Assembly: GCA_030386875.1 (NCBI GenBank) | Contig: CM059562.1 | Coordinates: forward strand, 61,564,201 to 61,628,200 | Direction of reading: 5' to 3' | Length of the DNA stretch: 64,000 nucleotides | Source: Morinoia aosen | Taxonomy: Eukaryota; Arthropoda; Malacostraca; Amphipoda; Talitridae | Shown here: positions 11,800 to 22,280 of the stretch, piece by piece | Numbering within the stretch: the first letter of the stretch is position 1 | How the letters are laid out: every line of letters begins with the position of its first letter | The notes under the pieces: model-generated | What the model was told of the DNA's origin: nothing | The model's input: the letters and a program-made list of their open reading frames with translations, nothing else | Database searches by the model: none | Position numbers and translations under genes: made by a program

Positions 11800-12869
11800 C
11801 AGAATTTCAGCCTTCCAGTGTAGGGAATAGGTCTTTCAAGTTCAAAAGAAACACAATCATCTCAATTATCAGAGCATTGGCTTACAGAAATTTATACTTA
11901 ATCGTGCCAGACACTCATTCATACATGTATTTATATCAGGGAAAATCGGGCAAAATAGCCTAGACGAGTTCACTAAAAGTTTCCGATTTTCTCAGAAAAG
12001 CACGAATGCTCTTTTCAGCAGCAATTAAGACAAGGCATAATTTATGCAAAGCTTTCCACGCTGAAGGCAAAATATACTTCACGGCGAAGGCGTTTGCTGG
12101 GCGGGTTAAATTAGTAGTAGTACTTGAGTACATTGTGGTACTCGAAACAAACATGAAACTATTTCACGTAGTTTTGGATCTAAATGCGCATGTTTTTCCC
12201 ACAATAGGTCTACAGTTTCTTGCAAAAGTTTCTGGATTAGTTGCTGAACTGAAAACGAATGAATTTGGCAAAGGTTTCAAATCAATATAATTTTTGTCAA
12301 TCCATCTGATTGGCATAAATTCACACTAATTCTTCACAGCTTGCCAAACTTATTTAATTTTATATAAAAATGCGGAGTAATTTTTTATCAGATGATTAAT
12401 GAGAGGAGTCAACTTTTATTCCCTATATATTCCACGGATTCATGGCATCACCGAGATTTTACTATTTGTGGAGACACGTAAATAACTCAAAAAATGATAA
12501 TAATAACCTCAATGATTTTTTAACTTTTCTTACTCATCGAAATAACTTACGTTCATTGAACGCCATTCCCATTTTTGCTGTTTGAAAACTTGGTTAATAC
12601 TGAGAAGGAAAATTTTATGAGCGAAACAGATCAGGTCGCAACCAATCTCAGCCCAGAGATTAATAATATTTTTTACTGAGAAAAAAACTTTTACATCATT
12701 TTTGTGCTTTTCGTACCAACTTTTAAATGAACAGGGTATGGAAAAGTCCTTGGACTGACCAATAACAAATGATAGATTATTTTTGCCAGAGAACAAAAAT
12801 AGATTTCTGCGTATTAATAGGACTTCCATCACAGTATGACTTGTTATTATTCATCCCGTTCCTCTCTAG
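11800..12869. other. 3' flank and intergenic sequence
   Basis: Contains a 94-codon + ORF (12006-12290) without recognisable features and a short GTA repeat with an imperfect inverted repeat near 12113-12145. Probably the 3' flank or UTR of the gene ending at 11799. Confidence 0.3.
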
Positions 12870-13035
12870 AGTAACAAGCTCGAGTCTGCCTCAAAAAGCT
12901 TTGTCTCATCGCGCCATATGTTTTTCTCTCCTGGGGTACCTTCAAGAATTCAGTTCTGGTGTTGGAGAAAGTACGAACGTCAATCTTGAGCAAAGCTTGG
13001 CCAAGAAAGGTGGGAAAGCTGATTATTTTACGTGA
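12870..13035 (+). CDS. Possible terminal exon, 54 codons
   Basis: A strong pyrimidine tract and AG (CCCGTTCCTCTCTAG) end at 12869. One leading base is followed by an open frame to a TGA at 13033-13035. The peptide is Ser-rich and mixed in composition (SSLPQKALSHRAICFSLLGY), with a polar, Lys/Gly-rich end. No membrane span or known motif is seen. The upstream exon is unknown. It could extend the gene at 11379 only if that exon has a donor I do not see. Confidence 0.35.
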
Positions 13036-13187
13036 AAATTATAAAGCGATTAGAACACAACTGGCATGAAACGTTTAGCGAGTGAGAACATGCGCTCTCG
13101 TATTGAATACAAGGCTGATTATTTTTTTAATCCCCCACAGTCCACAAGAGCGCAAGAAAAAATTATATTTGTTGTACTGATTTGTCT

Positions 13188-13391
13188 TCACTTCCACACG
13201 TTATTGGACAGAAGTGCAGCGAAGACTTGAATATTTAGGCCGGAACGGTTTTCATCGGAACGGAGAATGGCGCTTTTGACTTCTGAATTCAGTTCATTAG
13301 GAGTTTGGAATGTCAGCAAGGCATTATCCAAGCCTTCATGTGTTTTCTCCGCAATGCAAGAGCAGAGTGTAACACTTTGCACCACAGGCAA
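13188..13391 (-). CDS. Possible terminal exon, 67 codons
   Basis: A - strand frame opens after TATGAACTTAG at about 13392 and runs to a TGA at 13188. The product has the mixed composition expected of coding sequence (NALLTFQTPNELNSEVKSAI and then GLNIQVFAALL) with two Cys near the start. I recognise no domain. A + strand acceptor (CCCCCACAG near 13138) opens a competing antisense frame to about 13245, so strand is uncertain. Confidence 0.3.
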   Translation of the reverse strand: MPVVQSVTLCSCIAEKTHEGLDNALLTFQTPNELNSEVKSAILRSDENRSGLNIQVFAALLSNNVWK

Positions 13392-13913
13392 CTAAGTTCA
13401 TATTCCGAATGAGGACATTACGGGAGCAGGCTGCTTCTCTGACGGTTGTAAAGAACAGGAAAGAGCTTAAAAAAGAGGAGAAGAGTTAAAAAGAAGAAAA
13501 AAGAGAGAAGAAGAGCTTATAAAGATTATAGGGAAATACTACTTCACGGTGAACTTGCGCTCCACGCCCTCCCCTTTAGATTAAGAGGCTGATAAGCCAT
13601 AGAGGTTTCTAAAAGATCGTGATTATGAAGGTGTTCCGTTATTTCAATGAACACGTTCTGTCACTTAGGAAGTAGAATTGTGCCTTAACAATGAAGGGTA
13701 TTAAAAGAAATGCCTCCTGTGACAATCGTTTCCGTAAGCGTGTCCAGAACTCCTGACCCAGCCATCGTTACTAATCTTGAAGGCTTGTGAGCTGTTCTCA
13801 TTTCAGCAACTTGATTAGTGACTAGGTTAAGTCTTATTGGGCAATGTTTACAATGTTTTCCCCTGAGATCAATTTATCTCTCTGGATAAAGCCCGTTTTT
13901 TTTTCTGTCTGCC
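13392..13913. other. Non-coding stretch with purine-rich tract
   Basis: Contains an AG-rich run at about 13455-13520. Otherwise nothing is recognised. Confidence 0.4.
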
Positions 13914-14210
13914 CTATACTTTTACGGTTTCAGTAATGATGGAAGTGCAAGAAATTTTGAGTGGACTACCCAAAAGACTATCTTTGGTAGTCCCATTTTC
14001 GCTAAGCCGACGACGCACAGTGCGATAAACAATAGATTTTAAGGCCTTCAGCGAATTTGCAATTTTTAACTTGCAAAACAGTTCAAAAGCAGCCCTTATT
14101 TCGTTCATTTTACTAAATTTATCGAATACTTGGGATTTATCGCCACTAGCATAGAAGATTATACACTGTTTAACATGCACGAACCTTCGTCTGAATAAAA
14201 ATTTAATCAT
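13914..14210 (-). mobile_element. Tc1/mariner-type transposase N-terminal fragment
   Basis: The - strand frame resembles the second helix-turn-helix and linker of Tc1/mariner superfamily transposases: SIVYRTVRRRLSENGTTKDS followed by LLGSPLK, where active members typically have an S-T/V-VYR-TVRRF-x-ETG/NGT-x-KD-xP-x-SGRP pattern. The GRPR AT-hook-like end is eroded here. Upstream residues (EIRAAFELFCKLK) fit the first helix-turn-helix. The frame closes soon after and no DDE catalytic domain follows, so this is an inactive remnant. The palindromic MITE starts about 160 bp to the right. Whether the two belong to one family is not shown. Confidence 0.5.
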
Positions 14211-14373
14211 AAAGTTTTTTTCTATTCTAAATTATTCAAAGAGTTTCTCAGCTCTTTGGATAAGAGTGTTTTTCATACATGAACCAACAACTTGAAGACG
14301 ACAAATTTTAATGATTCGAGAGCATGAGTGGATCCCTGTAAAAATCTGGCATTTGAAAGTATCAATCGAAGTC

Positions 14374-14602
14374 TTGGATCTTTTCCAGATAAGCACCACC
14401 AGTAATGCAACACATAAGTTCACCCACTTATATAACTTCCAAAATACTGCACCTATCGACTTCAAATTACTCTAAAACGAAAGATTAAAACATTCTTTCG
14501 TTTGAAAGTAATTTGAAATCGATACGAGCATTATTTCGAAAGTTAGAAGTGGGTGAACTTATGTGTTGCATTAGTGCCGAGCTTATCTGGAAAAGATCCA
14601 AA
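14374..14602. mobile_element. Palindromic MITE, copy 1
   Basis: A ~229 bp foldback element. The outer arms (TTGGATCTTTTCCAGATAAG on the left, its exact complement on the right) continue inward as long, mostly paired arms including GCAACACATAAGTTCACCCA and ATCGACTTCAAATTA / TAATTTGAAATCGAT. No coding capacity. A second copy lies at 49751-49974. The target-site duplication was not resolved. Confidence 0.8.
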
Positions 14603-14702
14603 GTTTCTTTAGTTTACCGGTAACAATTCGATCATAAACTAAGTTTTATGATTTTCAATAGCCCATCGCCCTAGGTTACCGTAGGATCGTTCCAACTGTG
14701 GA

Positions 14703-15045
14703 ACACCCCTCAGGGGGATACAACTATTGTATCTATGGGAATTACCACTCCTAGAAGGACTATGTGAGGGCCCGAGCTAAAGGTTCGGTAGGCTTCCTTT
14801 TTGTTGAAATAGAATAGGCTTTTGTTTTGTTACGGACCATCTTTTTTCGGTTCACTGCTGTCCTGTTTTTCATCACATACTACTGTCTTCTTCAACTTTT
14901 TCTTGTTTCATGAACTTCTTTCTTAGCATACTGTTTCTGTGCACCTTGTGCATAGATTCCGCGTTCCCTCAACTCCATACTAAACGGTGCCTTCCTCCTT
15001 CCTCTTTTGGAACATCTTTGTCGTGGTTAAGGGAGGCTAAAACTT
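14703..15045 (+). repeat. Dispersed ~330 bp repeat, copy A
   Basis: Begins with the hallmark GGGGGATACAACTATTGTAT and continues through a T/C-rich middle to a segment around TTCCCTCAACTCCATACTAA. Related copies are at 48505-48815 (reverse) and 60478-60810. Short ORFs in the copies do not share a frame. The element type is unknown. Confidence 0.65.
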
Positions 15046-16150
15046 TCTTATATAATAATAATAATAACTGTGGAATATTAATGTGTATCCCGCTCTTGAG
15101 CATGCCGAGACAAGGATTTTTAGAACAAAGCGCAAAATTTTACTTCCTAATGAATACATGTTTCCTCACATTGACCCCCGACCTACAAACAGTTGGACGA
15201 TGAAGCAAAATTTTCCTCGTGACTTCTATTCTTTATTACGATTTGCTGACTACAGTTTCTCTCGAGTACGAGTTTCGTAAGGACAGATACCTGCCAGTAG
15301 TCACTTCAGGTTCTAAAATAACGGTTCTCTAGTTTTTTACACTGTTTATAATTTTCTTATGTTGTAAACGCCATGTTTTTCAAAACAGAAAGCACCCATC
15401 GTTCACTAGGATTGGGATTTATTCCTCACTTAGGATAAATATATAAATATATATCCACAGTTTTACGTTCGTTTCAGTAATTCTGCAGAAGACATAGAAT
15501 TCCGTTGTTGATGGGACGAAAAACGCATTTACACTCATTTATACCCACTACGTTTCTAAAATATGTAGAATGTCAAGTTTTGGTTAAATTGAGTGACCAC
15601 AGGAATAAATACATACTAATTTTTACAGCTTAATTCCCTGTCGTGTAAATTTCCTCATACAACTGAAAATTGCATTTCCATTGACACTAGGTCTCAGACC
15701 ATTTTCAGAAGATGATGAAAAATTATAGTGACTGAGTTATCTATGGTACATTTGAAGATATTTTATCAAAAACGTTCATGATATAACATATACGTTTACG
15801 CGGGTGATTCGTTTTAGTCTCCGACTTTTCACTGGTGTCGAGGCATAAAATCCAACATTATATGCAATTTTGTCAGTGCTTCCTTGTTTTTCTAGGAAAA
15901 AAGGAATTTTTAGACAAGTAGCGTTCTTGAAAACCTCCGTAAAAACTTCCATAAAAACTGTGTTTGTAAGTTTGGATTAAAAATGTAATGCTGCCATGTA
16001 AACGAATATTAGCCGAACACTTCGACCGAATTTGATTAAAATGAAGTTCAACATTGAACTAAAGTTAAAGCCAATTTTAGAAAGCAATTTTGAAAATAGC
16101 AACATTATATGGATCTGCCTTCATATAGCTTAAATTAAGTAGTTTTGCAA
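15046..16150. other. AT-rich non-coding stretch
   Basis: Starts with a short (TAA)n run at about 15052-15066. Nothing else is recognised. Confidence 0.4.
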
Positions 16151-16238
16151 ATTGTGTTTCTGACAGCAGTCGGTCAGTAGCGCTATAAAAATGCTCTCCC
16201 TCGCCACCGGTGGCTCACATTACGGTCGAAGTGCTAAG
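16151..16238 (+). repeat. Dispersed repeat fragment, shared with 46084-46171
   Basis: About 88 bp aligning along its length with 46084-46171. The best-conserved part is CGGTGGCTCACATTACGGTC here versus CGGTGGCCCACGTTGCGGTC there. The GC-rich end and many transitions suggest an old transposon fragment of unknown class. Confidence 0.55.
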
Positions 16239-16792
16239 GGATCCTTCAGCGCGTTTGGTCCAGTGATACAATTGTTTTTGAGGTTTGTGATAGCATTTAC
16301 AAGTATAAGATGAACCGTGAGGCAAAATTCTGGCATGAGTACAGGTTACTGATAGGCTGCAGTTAAATTATAGATTACCATCATCTTTTATGCTTCAATA
16401 AATGCTAAGATTTACGTTTTAATTTGAGCATCAGACAACAGAAGTTCTGCCGTTGAAACGTGACTACACAAGTTACTGAGCACGATGTTTATCGTGATTT
16501 TTTGAGTGATTAACTCGTCACCAACTCTGATATTGAAGAAAAAATTTAAAATGCACGCATTAAGGGGAAAATATGAAATATTACAATCCTGTCCGGGCAA
16601 AGAGAAAGATCCTGGAGAACAAAATTACGAACAACTGCATATACTTAACTAATGGGATTTTTTCATTTATGCTATGCTTCGGAAAATGAGAAATCAGATG
16701 TGACAGAAGGAGAAACTTTCTGAGAGTACCACCTTGTACTAAATTCCTGAGTAAACTGAGGTTTTCTTACAGACCAGTTATTTTTTTAGCAG

Positions 16793-17144
16793 GTATCTCT
16801 ACCATGAAGAGATGTCCGATCTGCTGATCCATATACACAGTCGACGCGAGGTGATGTTTCCGGGTAATTTTTGTGCATTCTTAGCTTTCACTCTTCTGCA
16901 CATGCAGCGCTTCATGTCGCCAACAGCGAGACGGCGGAAAAGAAGTATCATCAGCCCAGAAAATGAGTTCGTAATAACGTTAATTAAGGCATGGAGATCT
17001 AATTCCGGCATCAAATTTTTGTACCGCCTTCAGAAAAAATCAGCAGACATGATGCATCAAATGAGTAATATTTTAGAATGTTGCATTATTAAATTAAATT
17101 CCATCATTTTTTGTGTTGAAATTTCGCTTAATAATTTATTTTAA
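16793..17144 (+). CDS. Possible small secreted precursor with a polybasic processing site
   Basis: A TTTTTTTAGCAG acceptor ends at 16792 and the frame is open to a TAA at 17142-17144. A Met at 16854 (G at -3) begins a signal-peptide-like sequence (MFPGNFCAFLAFTLLHMQ) followed by a furin-type site, ARRRKRS, at about residues 25-31 of that reading. A polar segment (ENEFVITLIKAWRSNSGIKF) and a helical tail with a Cys pair come next. The alternative is that GAG|GTGATG at 16848 is a donor and CACATGCAG an acceptor, but that intron would be only 57 nt and in frame. A + strand AATAAA run lies near 17907. A secreted, cleaved product is inferred. Confidence 0.4.
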
Positions 17145-18065
17145 CGTTACTGCAATGAAACACCTCTCTATAAATCCAGTAATAGTTTGATAACAATTTT
17201 GCGTTAACGTACTGCTAGTATTGAAATAGGTGAGTGAAATCTAATAGTTTGAATTTTAGAAATGAGCCATGCTCATAATTAGGTTACAATAATATTTTCC
17301 ATGCGCAATATATTCTTCCTACTGATGAATACTTTGGCAGATGGAATCATGATATAAATGTACCATAAAAAAATTATGTTGTGAATGTTAATTTTTTTGC
17401 CAATCTAAAAGTGGCTATTTGCTCTCCGATGTAGTTAATCATAGAGTCCTATCTTTCTGGCGGCATGATTGACTTTCCATGAGAACTGATGAAGGTTTCG
17501 AGAAAATTTATCCATTTCTTTCAAGATCATCAGTTATGAACCACATGAGAGTTGGAGATTAAGAAGTTATTCTACCATGCGTATGTTAACATAGTTTCGG
17601 TAAGGCAAATGGCGAAAATCAGAAGTACTGAGTTCCAAAATGGTAGCCAATTTCTTTTTCAGTACTTCGTACTGTACATTCATACTCCTTAACAAAGTTT
17701 TCCGTTGTCAACAGAAAGGAAGATAAAATTGGAAATGAAACAAACGAAAAGAAAATTTTCATTTTTTCTCATGGAGACTAAAAGAGGTACTAGTAAGTAA
17801 ATTACAAGAATTATGAAGCAAAAACTCTGGTCAATATTTACTTAGTATTCTTGGATCTCTTCACCCTGATAGCAACAAACTTTGTCTATGATAAATAACA
17901 ATTCAAATAAATAAATAAATTGAAAGCACATCTCAAATGAACTACTTAAATACTAGACTAGTTAATAAATAGTCGCTATCATATATTTATATAAATGCCA
18001 TTTGATCATCAGGTAAACTGTCAGGAGTTGCGGTTACAAATCGTGTTATGTTGGTGGTCTAAGCC
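17145..18065. other. Intergenic, convergent gene ends
   Basis: AT-rich. Overlapping AATAAA copies on + near 17907-17920 could serve a + strand transcript ending here. Confidence 0.4.
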
Positions 18066-18650
18066 TCAGGTGGCGCTCGTCAGAGCAAAGATGAAGTACC
18101 CAACCATGGCAGCTACCATTTTGCTGCCGAGAAGAGTAAAGCCGGTGAGAGAGTCATAACCTCCTTGTCTGCTCGCAAAAATTTGATGATAGGCAGACTC
18201 TTCAGTCTTTGTCTCGGGTGAGATGCTGTTAGGGGACTCCTCCGTTTCTGTGCCCAAACGGTTCGCAATCTTGCCCCAGAGACATTGCTCCAACTTGGCA
18301 GTTGATTCAAAATCTTCGGACTTGCTCTGCATAGGAACTCCTAAAGGTAGGAGATGGGTGTTGCGAGCGAACGTCTCAAAGAGATACTGATAAAGTGGTT
18401 TATCGAAATCTGAAGGCAACTTTGGCACTTGATGAGCAATGCAGCTGACGGTGGTGAATATGGATGCTCTGCCCGATCTGGACTCGGAGCCGAAGCTGGC
18501 GAAGTAAGAATAGATGTTGGAGTTGCGACACTCTGGGGCAGACGAGAACAGGCAAATGCCCTGAACGCTCGGCAGCAAGTGGCCGCACACTGACAGCAAC
18601 AGCAGTGTGGTACCTGGAAAAGTCATTATGCATAAGTTGAAAATATTCAA
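18066..18650 (-). CDS. Small cysteine-containing secreted or anchored protein
   Basis: A 194-codon - strand frame, distinctly GC-richer than its flanks. The N terminus is a signal peptide (TTLLLLSVCGHLLPSVQG) followed by ICLFSSAPEC. Further Cys occur in TVSCIAHQ and LEQCLWGK, giving four in the likely mature chain, enough for two disulfides. An acidic Ser/Thr/Glu linker (TETEESPNSISPETKTEES) precedes a moderately hydrophobic C terminus (MVAAMVGYFIFALTSAT) that could be a membrane or lipid anchor. The sequence ACTTTTCCAG|GTACC just after the second Met looks like a splice acceptor, so the real start may lie in an upstream exon. The family is not recognised. Secretion is well supported, function unknown. 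Confidence 0.65.
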   Translation of the reverse strand: MNIFNLCIMTFPGTTLLLLSVCGHLLPSVQGICLFSSAPECRNSNIYSYFASFGSESRSGRASIFTTVSCIAHQVPKLPSDFDKPLYQYLFETFARNTHLLPLGVPMQSKSEDFESTAKLEQCLWGKIANRLGTETEESPNSISPETKTEESAYHQIFASRQGGYDSLTGFTLLGSKMVAAMVGYFIFALTSAT

Positions 18651-19418
18651 TATATTTCACCCATCCACGTATTATGAAACAGCTGTTCTATTATACATGT
18701 AAGCTCCATAGGGAAAATGAGTCATTTCCCGAGCTCAAGTTATTTACAACATTCATCAATCAGTGTCCAATCCAAAGTTAAATTTACATGCAAGTACTGA
18801 AAAAGCATCAATCTTCGTTTTGAGCTGGCAAGGTATGGAATTGTTTCTTAGTTACTCCTCAACTATGGAACATAAGCGAGACATTTCAGAATGGTAAAAA
18901 TGAGCTATTGCATTTGGTCGAGCTAATCAAACGGACACCCAGTGAAGGATGTTACGCAATTCACAAGTGTTTCATTTTGCATTGCAATGCGGGTCAACCA
19001 ACAATAGAAACAATATGGTGCACGCGGAAATTCAAAGCGAAACTGAGGTCGAAAGAAAATTTTAACGAAACAATTTGCGTGTGTCGCAAATTCTGGCCTG
19101 AAATCATTTTGCATCAAGGATGACATTACTGCACAACGTCAGCGATGGCTCTTTCCCTGCTCTATTCAATTGATATGTTGAGCAGAAAGGCTCCGTAGGA
19201 AACGCATCAGAGGCAGCTACATACAATTGATATACGAAGCATAGAGATTCACAAACGGTGGATGTTTAGACCAGCCCAAAAGACCATTCGTTTAAACATT
19301 AAAAAAGTACACGCACATTGACCTGAATGAAGAAAGGCGTGCTGCTCTGCCTATCTTATTGTTCAAGATGGTAATTACCGGGTACATCTAGCTAGAACTG
19401 TCATCATTGGCATTACAG
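18651..19418. other. Intergenic or intron, AT-rich
   Basis: A Cys-containing ORF on + (18908-19123) overlaps an equally open antisense frame. I could not choose between them and call neither. Confidence 0.3.
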
Positions 19419-19605
19419 TCATTCAGAGTATGTCACACAGATTGATCAGCTAAGTTCCCAGAATGAATTCAATAAAAATTTTGCTGACTATACTCAGAAC
19501 AAGTTAGACGTCAAGAAGATCGTCTGCACATTAGCCGCACTGCGAGATCAGTTGCGCAGGTGGCTTAAAATCGACCAGATATACGTTCGAATACTTGTAG
19601 ACTAA
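19419..19605 (+). CDS. Possible terminal exon with coiled-coil-like sequence
   Basis: Alternative acceptors TTACAG (19413-19418), ATTCAG (to 19426) and CACACAG (to 19440) all feed one open frame to a TAA at 19603-19605. It encodes a polar helix-forming peptide (TQIDQLSSQNEFNKNFADY and then VKKIVCTLAALRDQLRRWLK) with regular Leu/Ile spacing. Composition is convincing for coding sequence. No Met or upstream exon is identified and no homology is recognised. Confidence 0.4.
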
Positions 19606-22016
19606 ATGCAGTGGCAAATTACAACCATTATTCGTGCTCGTGGGAGTACCATTCCATATAAGTAGAAGGTGACTAATTTTTTTGCCGAGGGAGCTTATTT
19701 CAGTGACGAATTTTGAAATGGTTCAAGAAGCTCACAATTTTACCGAGAGTTTTCAAGTTTCAGTTTTTCATTTAAAGTGTTAACAGAGTTCCAATGTGGT
19801 TAGCACCCTCATAGGCTCAAAACTCGAAACATCATGGGCTAAAATTTCTTCACCAAACTAATACCAAAGCCATATTCTGGCCCCTCAACAGGCCATTTAC
19901 TCGAAGTCAATGAAACCTGAAAATCACAAGAATGGAAGAAGTTATAACGCTTTAATGAGTGAAACTTTCTCACAAAAAAAGCTAGTTGGACAATTTTATG
20001 ATTATGCTTAGAATATTATTATTGTTTGCTCTCTTCTGATAGAATTCATAAGACTTATTCTTCTTTTCCAAAATTTCTCTGAATAGTCTTTTGCTCAGAA
20101 ATGGAATTTTTTAGAATGGATGGAAAATTAAGAAGCTGAAAAGGGTATTGTCTGAGAAAGTTGATCCTGTGGAAACTAGTTGTGCGCGGAAAGGAAAAGT
20201 TGTCAATTCCTACTCACTCATTGCTACTGAATTCATTTCTGTTGTAGAGACCAGCTTCAAACTACGAATATTAAAACCAGTAACAACGGCGCCCTCGCTG
20301 CGACGACCTGAGAGGAACTTGACACGAGTTCCCGTTACAGATATGCAAATTTGCGGATTTGTAGATAAAGACCAGTATCCTAACTGGTTCAGCTCCCGTT
20401 TCTTCTCGTCGGAGCGCGTACTGGCTCATCGACCTGAACGGCTCCAATTAGATTTGAGGTGAAGAATATCCTCTGATAACGGTCGGTACGAGTGCACTTC
20501 TCATTTTGCTATTTAAACGAACGCAGTTCACGGCCGACGTCTCTTGAACAATCCACGGGTATTCTACAATTCACATTCGATAGAGGTAACTCAACAGGAA
20601 TTAACTCTATTAATTTTAAAATCATCCGATGAATGCTTTCTTCTATCTCTTGTACATTTCTCCATTGTTGACGACGTAAAAAGATTAATCGGACCCCAGA
20701 AAATTTTTGTTCGGTTTTCTAACTCTCGTGAATCGGTACTGTAGTAATGTATCAATAATTAGGCATTTATTTATAGATGAAATAACAGCTATGCATTGAC
20801 GAATGCTCCAGAAACGATGACAGTTTATGGTGCGAAACAAAGAAACGGAAGAAGAAGAGCGAGATACGTAGTTATTAGAGCTCATCTTCAGCAGCCAAGG
20901 CCGCCGTAGTCAACGTTTGGAAGTTAACGGCTTCATGACCTGAATTTGTAGCACGCTAAAGCCATCCAGCTAGCGTAAAAAGGTTTCCGTTATGACGACG
21001 CGATAGGAGTAAAAAGATTGCTGGAATTTTTATTTTATAACAGGTTTTTACGCCAGCCTAAGACTGCTGCGGTCAGAACAATATACCGCAATGCAGCCAT
21101 TTGCCGCAGTCATCATTCTGTAACTGTAAATAAATCTGGGGATCTAACAGAGCATCAAGTCTGCTTTGTTTTCGCTGCTACAATACTGAGACGGTGCTAG
21201 ATGGCTCTGACCTTTGGCGAGTCTAATTTTTAAGCGAGAAAATCGGAAAATATCTATCTGAGTTTTTTTCATTTTTAGAATCATTCTGCTTAGGAATAAA
21301 ACACCAGCGACTGCTGATGCGAAAAAAATTTATGATTGGCTATTTTGATTAATAATTATTGTTTTACTATTATTGATTTATCTGTACTATATATATCGGA
21401 GTAACAAATTATTACCGCTCGAACAAGCAGTCATCATTTCTTATGTCATCCTGATTTGCTCCTATTGAATATTGTGCAGCTCATGAATGATTCGTGCTAT
21501 ATTTTTGGTGAGATAACTTTTGTGGGAAACTTATTCATGTTTGAAAACCAGCGGAGAATGATAGGTTGAATTATTCACATTCACAATTGTTCTATAAGGA
21601 TCATACTGTAATGTTTATTCTGTAATGACTCTCACTATGGTCATACTGCAATTATGGAAGATATTCATAAAATGTCGAGTGAATAATGTAGTTCACCACA
21701 AATTAAGTAAAAATACCGCATAATGAGCTCATAAAACTTGTGTCATACGGAAGATCGCCAACAATTCCTTCATGACATTATTGAGAACAATACTTATACA
21801 AGAATTTGTACGAAGTTTATGCTAACTATCTAACTAAAACTCACGCTGAATTTTCGTTAACATGAACGTATCATTATGAATATCAGCTACAACTCTAGCG
21901 TGTCGATAAGCATCGATCATGGTGGGCATGGTGAGTATTTAAGCTATTCAAACTGTATTGAAGCTATTTCAAGGATAACACAAGCAGTTAGTACAATCTA
22001 GAGGAGAATTAATCTA
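19606..22016. other. AT-rich non-coding stretch
   Basis: A GC-richer patch at about 20280-20530 carries a 104-codon + ORF (20148-20462) without protein-like features. Possibly regulatory. No repeats identified. Confidence 0.35.
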
Positions 22017-22280
22017 TTGAGTGCTCGCCGTTGCACAGTGGTTAAGGGATCGGCCTTGTATGTTGGAGACGAGGGTTCGTATCCCGGCGCTGGCGCGGCG
22101 ATTTTCCCCGTTGGGGATAAGGGAAAGCTCAAGCACAATACCCCACTCAACCCAGGTGTCGGAAATGGGTACCGGCTTTACGGGGGAACCGTCATGGTGT
22201 CCTATATATAGTGTTTGTTATAAGACGTTTGAAAAACCAATGCTCAAGATCATATGTATCAGGCTTGATTGGAAATAAAG
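22017..22280 (+). repeat. tRNA-derived SINE
   Basis: The head has both internal polymerase III promoter boxes: an A-box-like TTGCACAGTGGTTAAGG at about 22031-22047 and a B box GGTTCGTATCC at about 22073-22083, differing at one place from GGTTCGANTCC. The spacing is right. A GC-rich body (GGAAATGGGTACCGGCTTTA) and an AT-rich tail ending in AATAAAG-type sequence follow. The head does not fold as an intact tRNA, so this is a retroposon rather than a tRNA gene. Both end points are approximate. Confidence 0.7.

Noticed and set aside
12006..12290. 94-codon + ORF
   Set aside because: No signal, domain or splice context. Contains GTA repeats and probably lies in 3' flanking DNA.
22021..22095. A functional tRNA gene
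   Set aside because: The pol III boxes are present but the acceptor and anticodon arms do not form a tRNA. SINE head preferred.
22017..22278. Two overlapping + ORFs
   Set aside because: They are translations of the tRNA-derived SINE.
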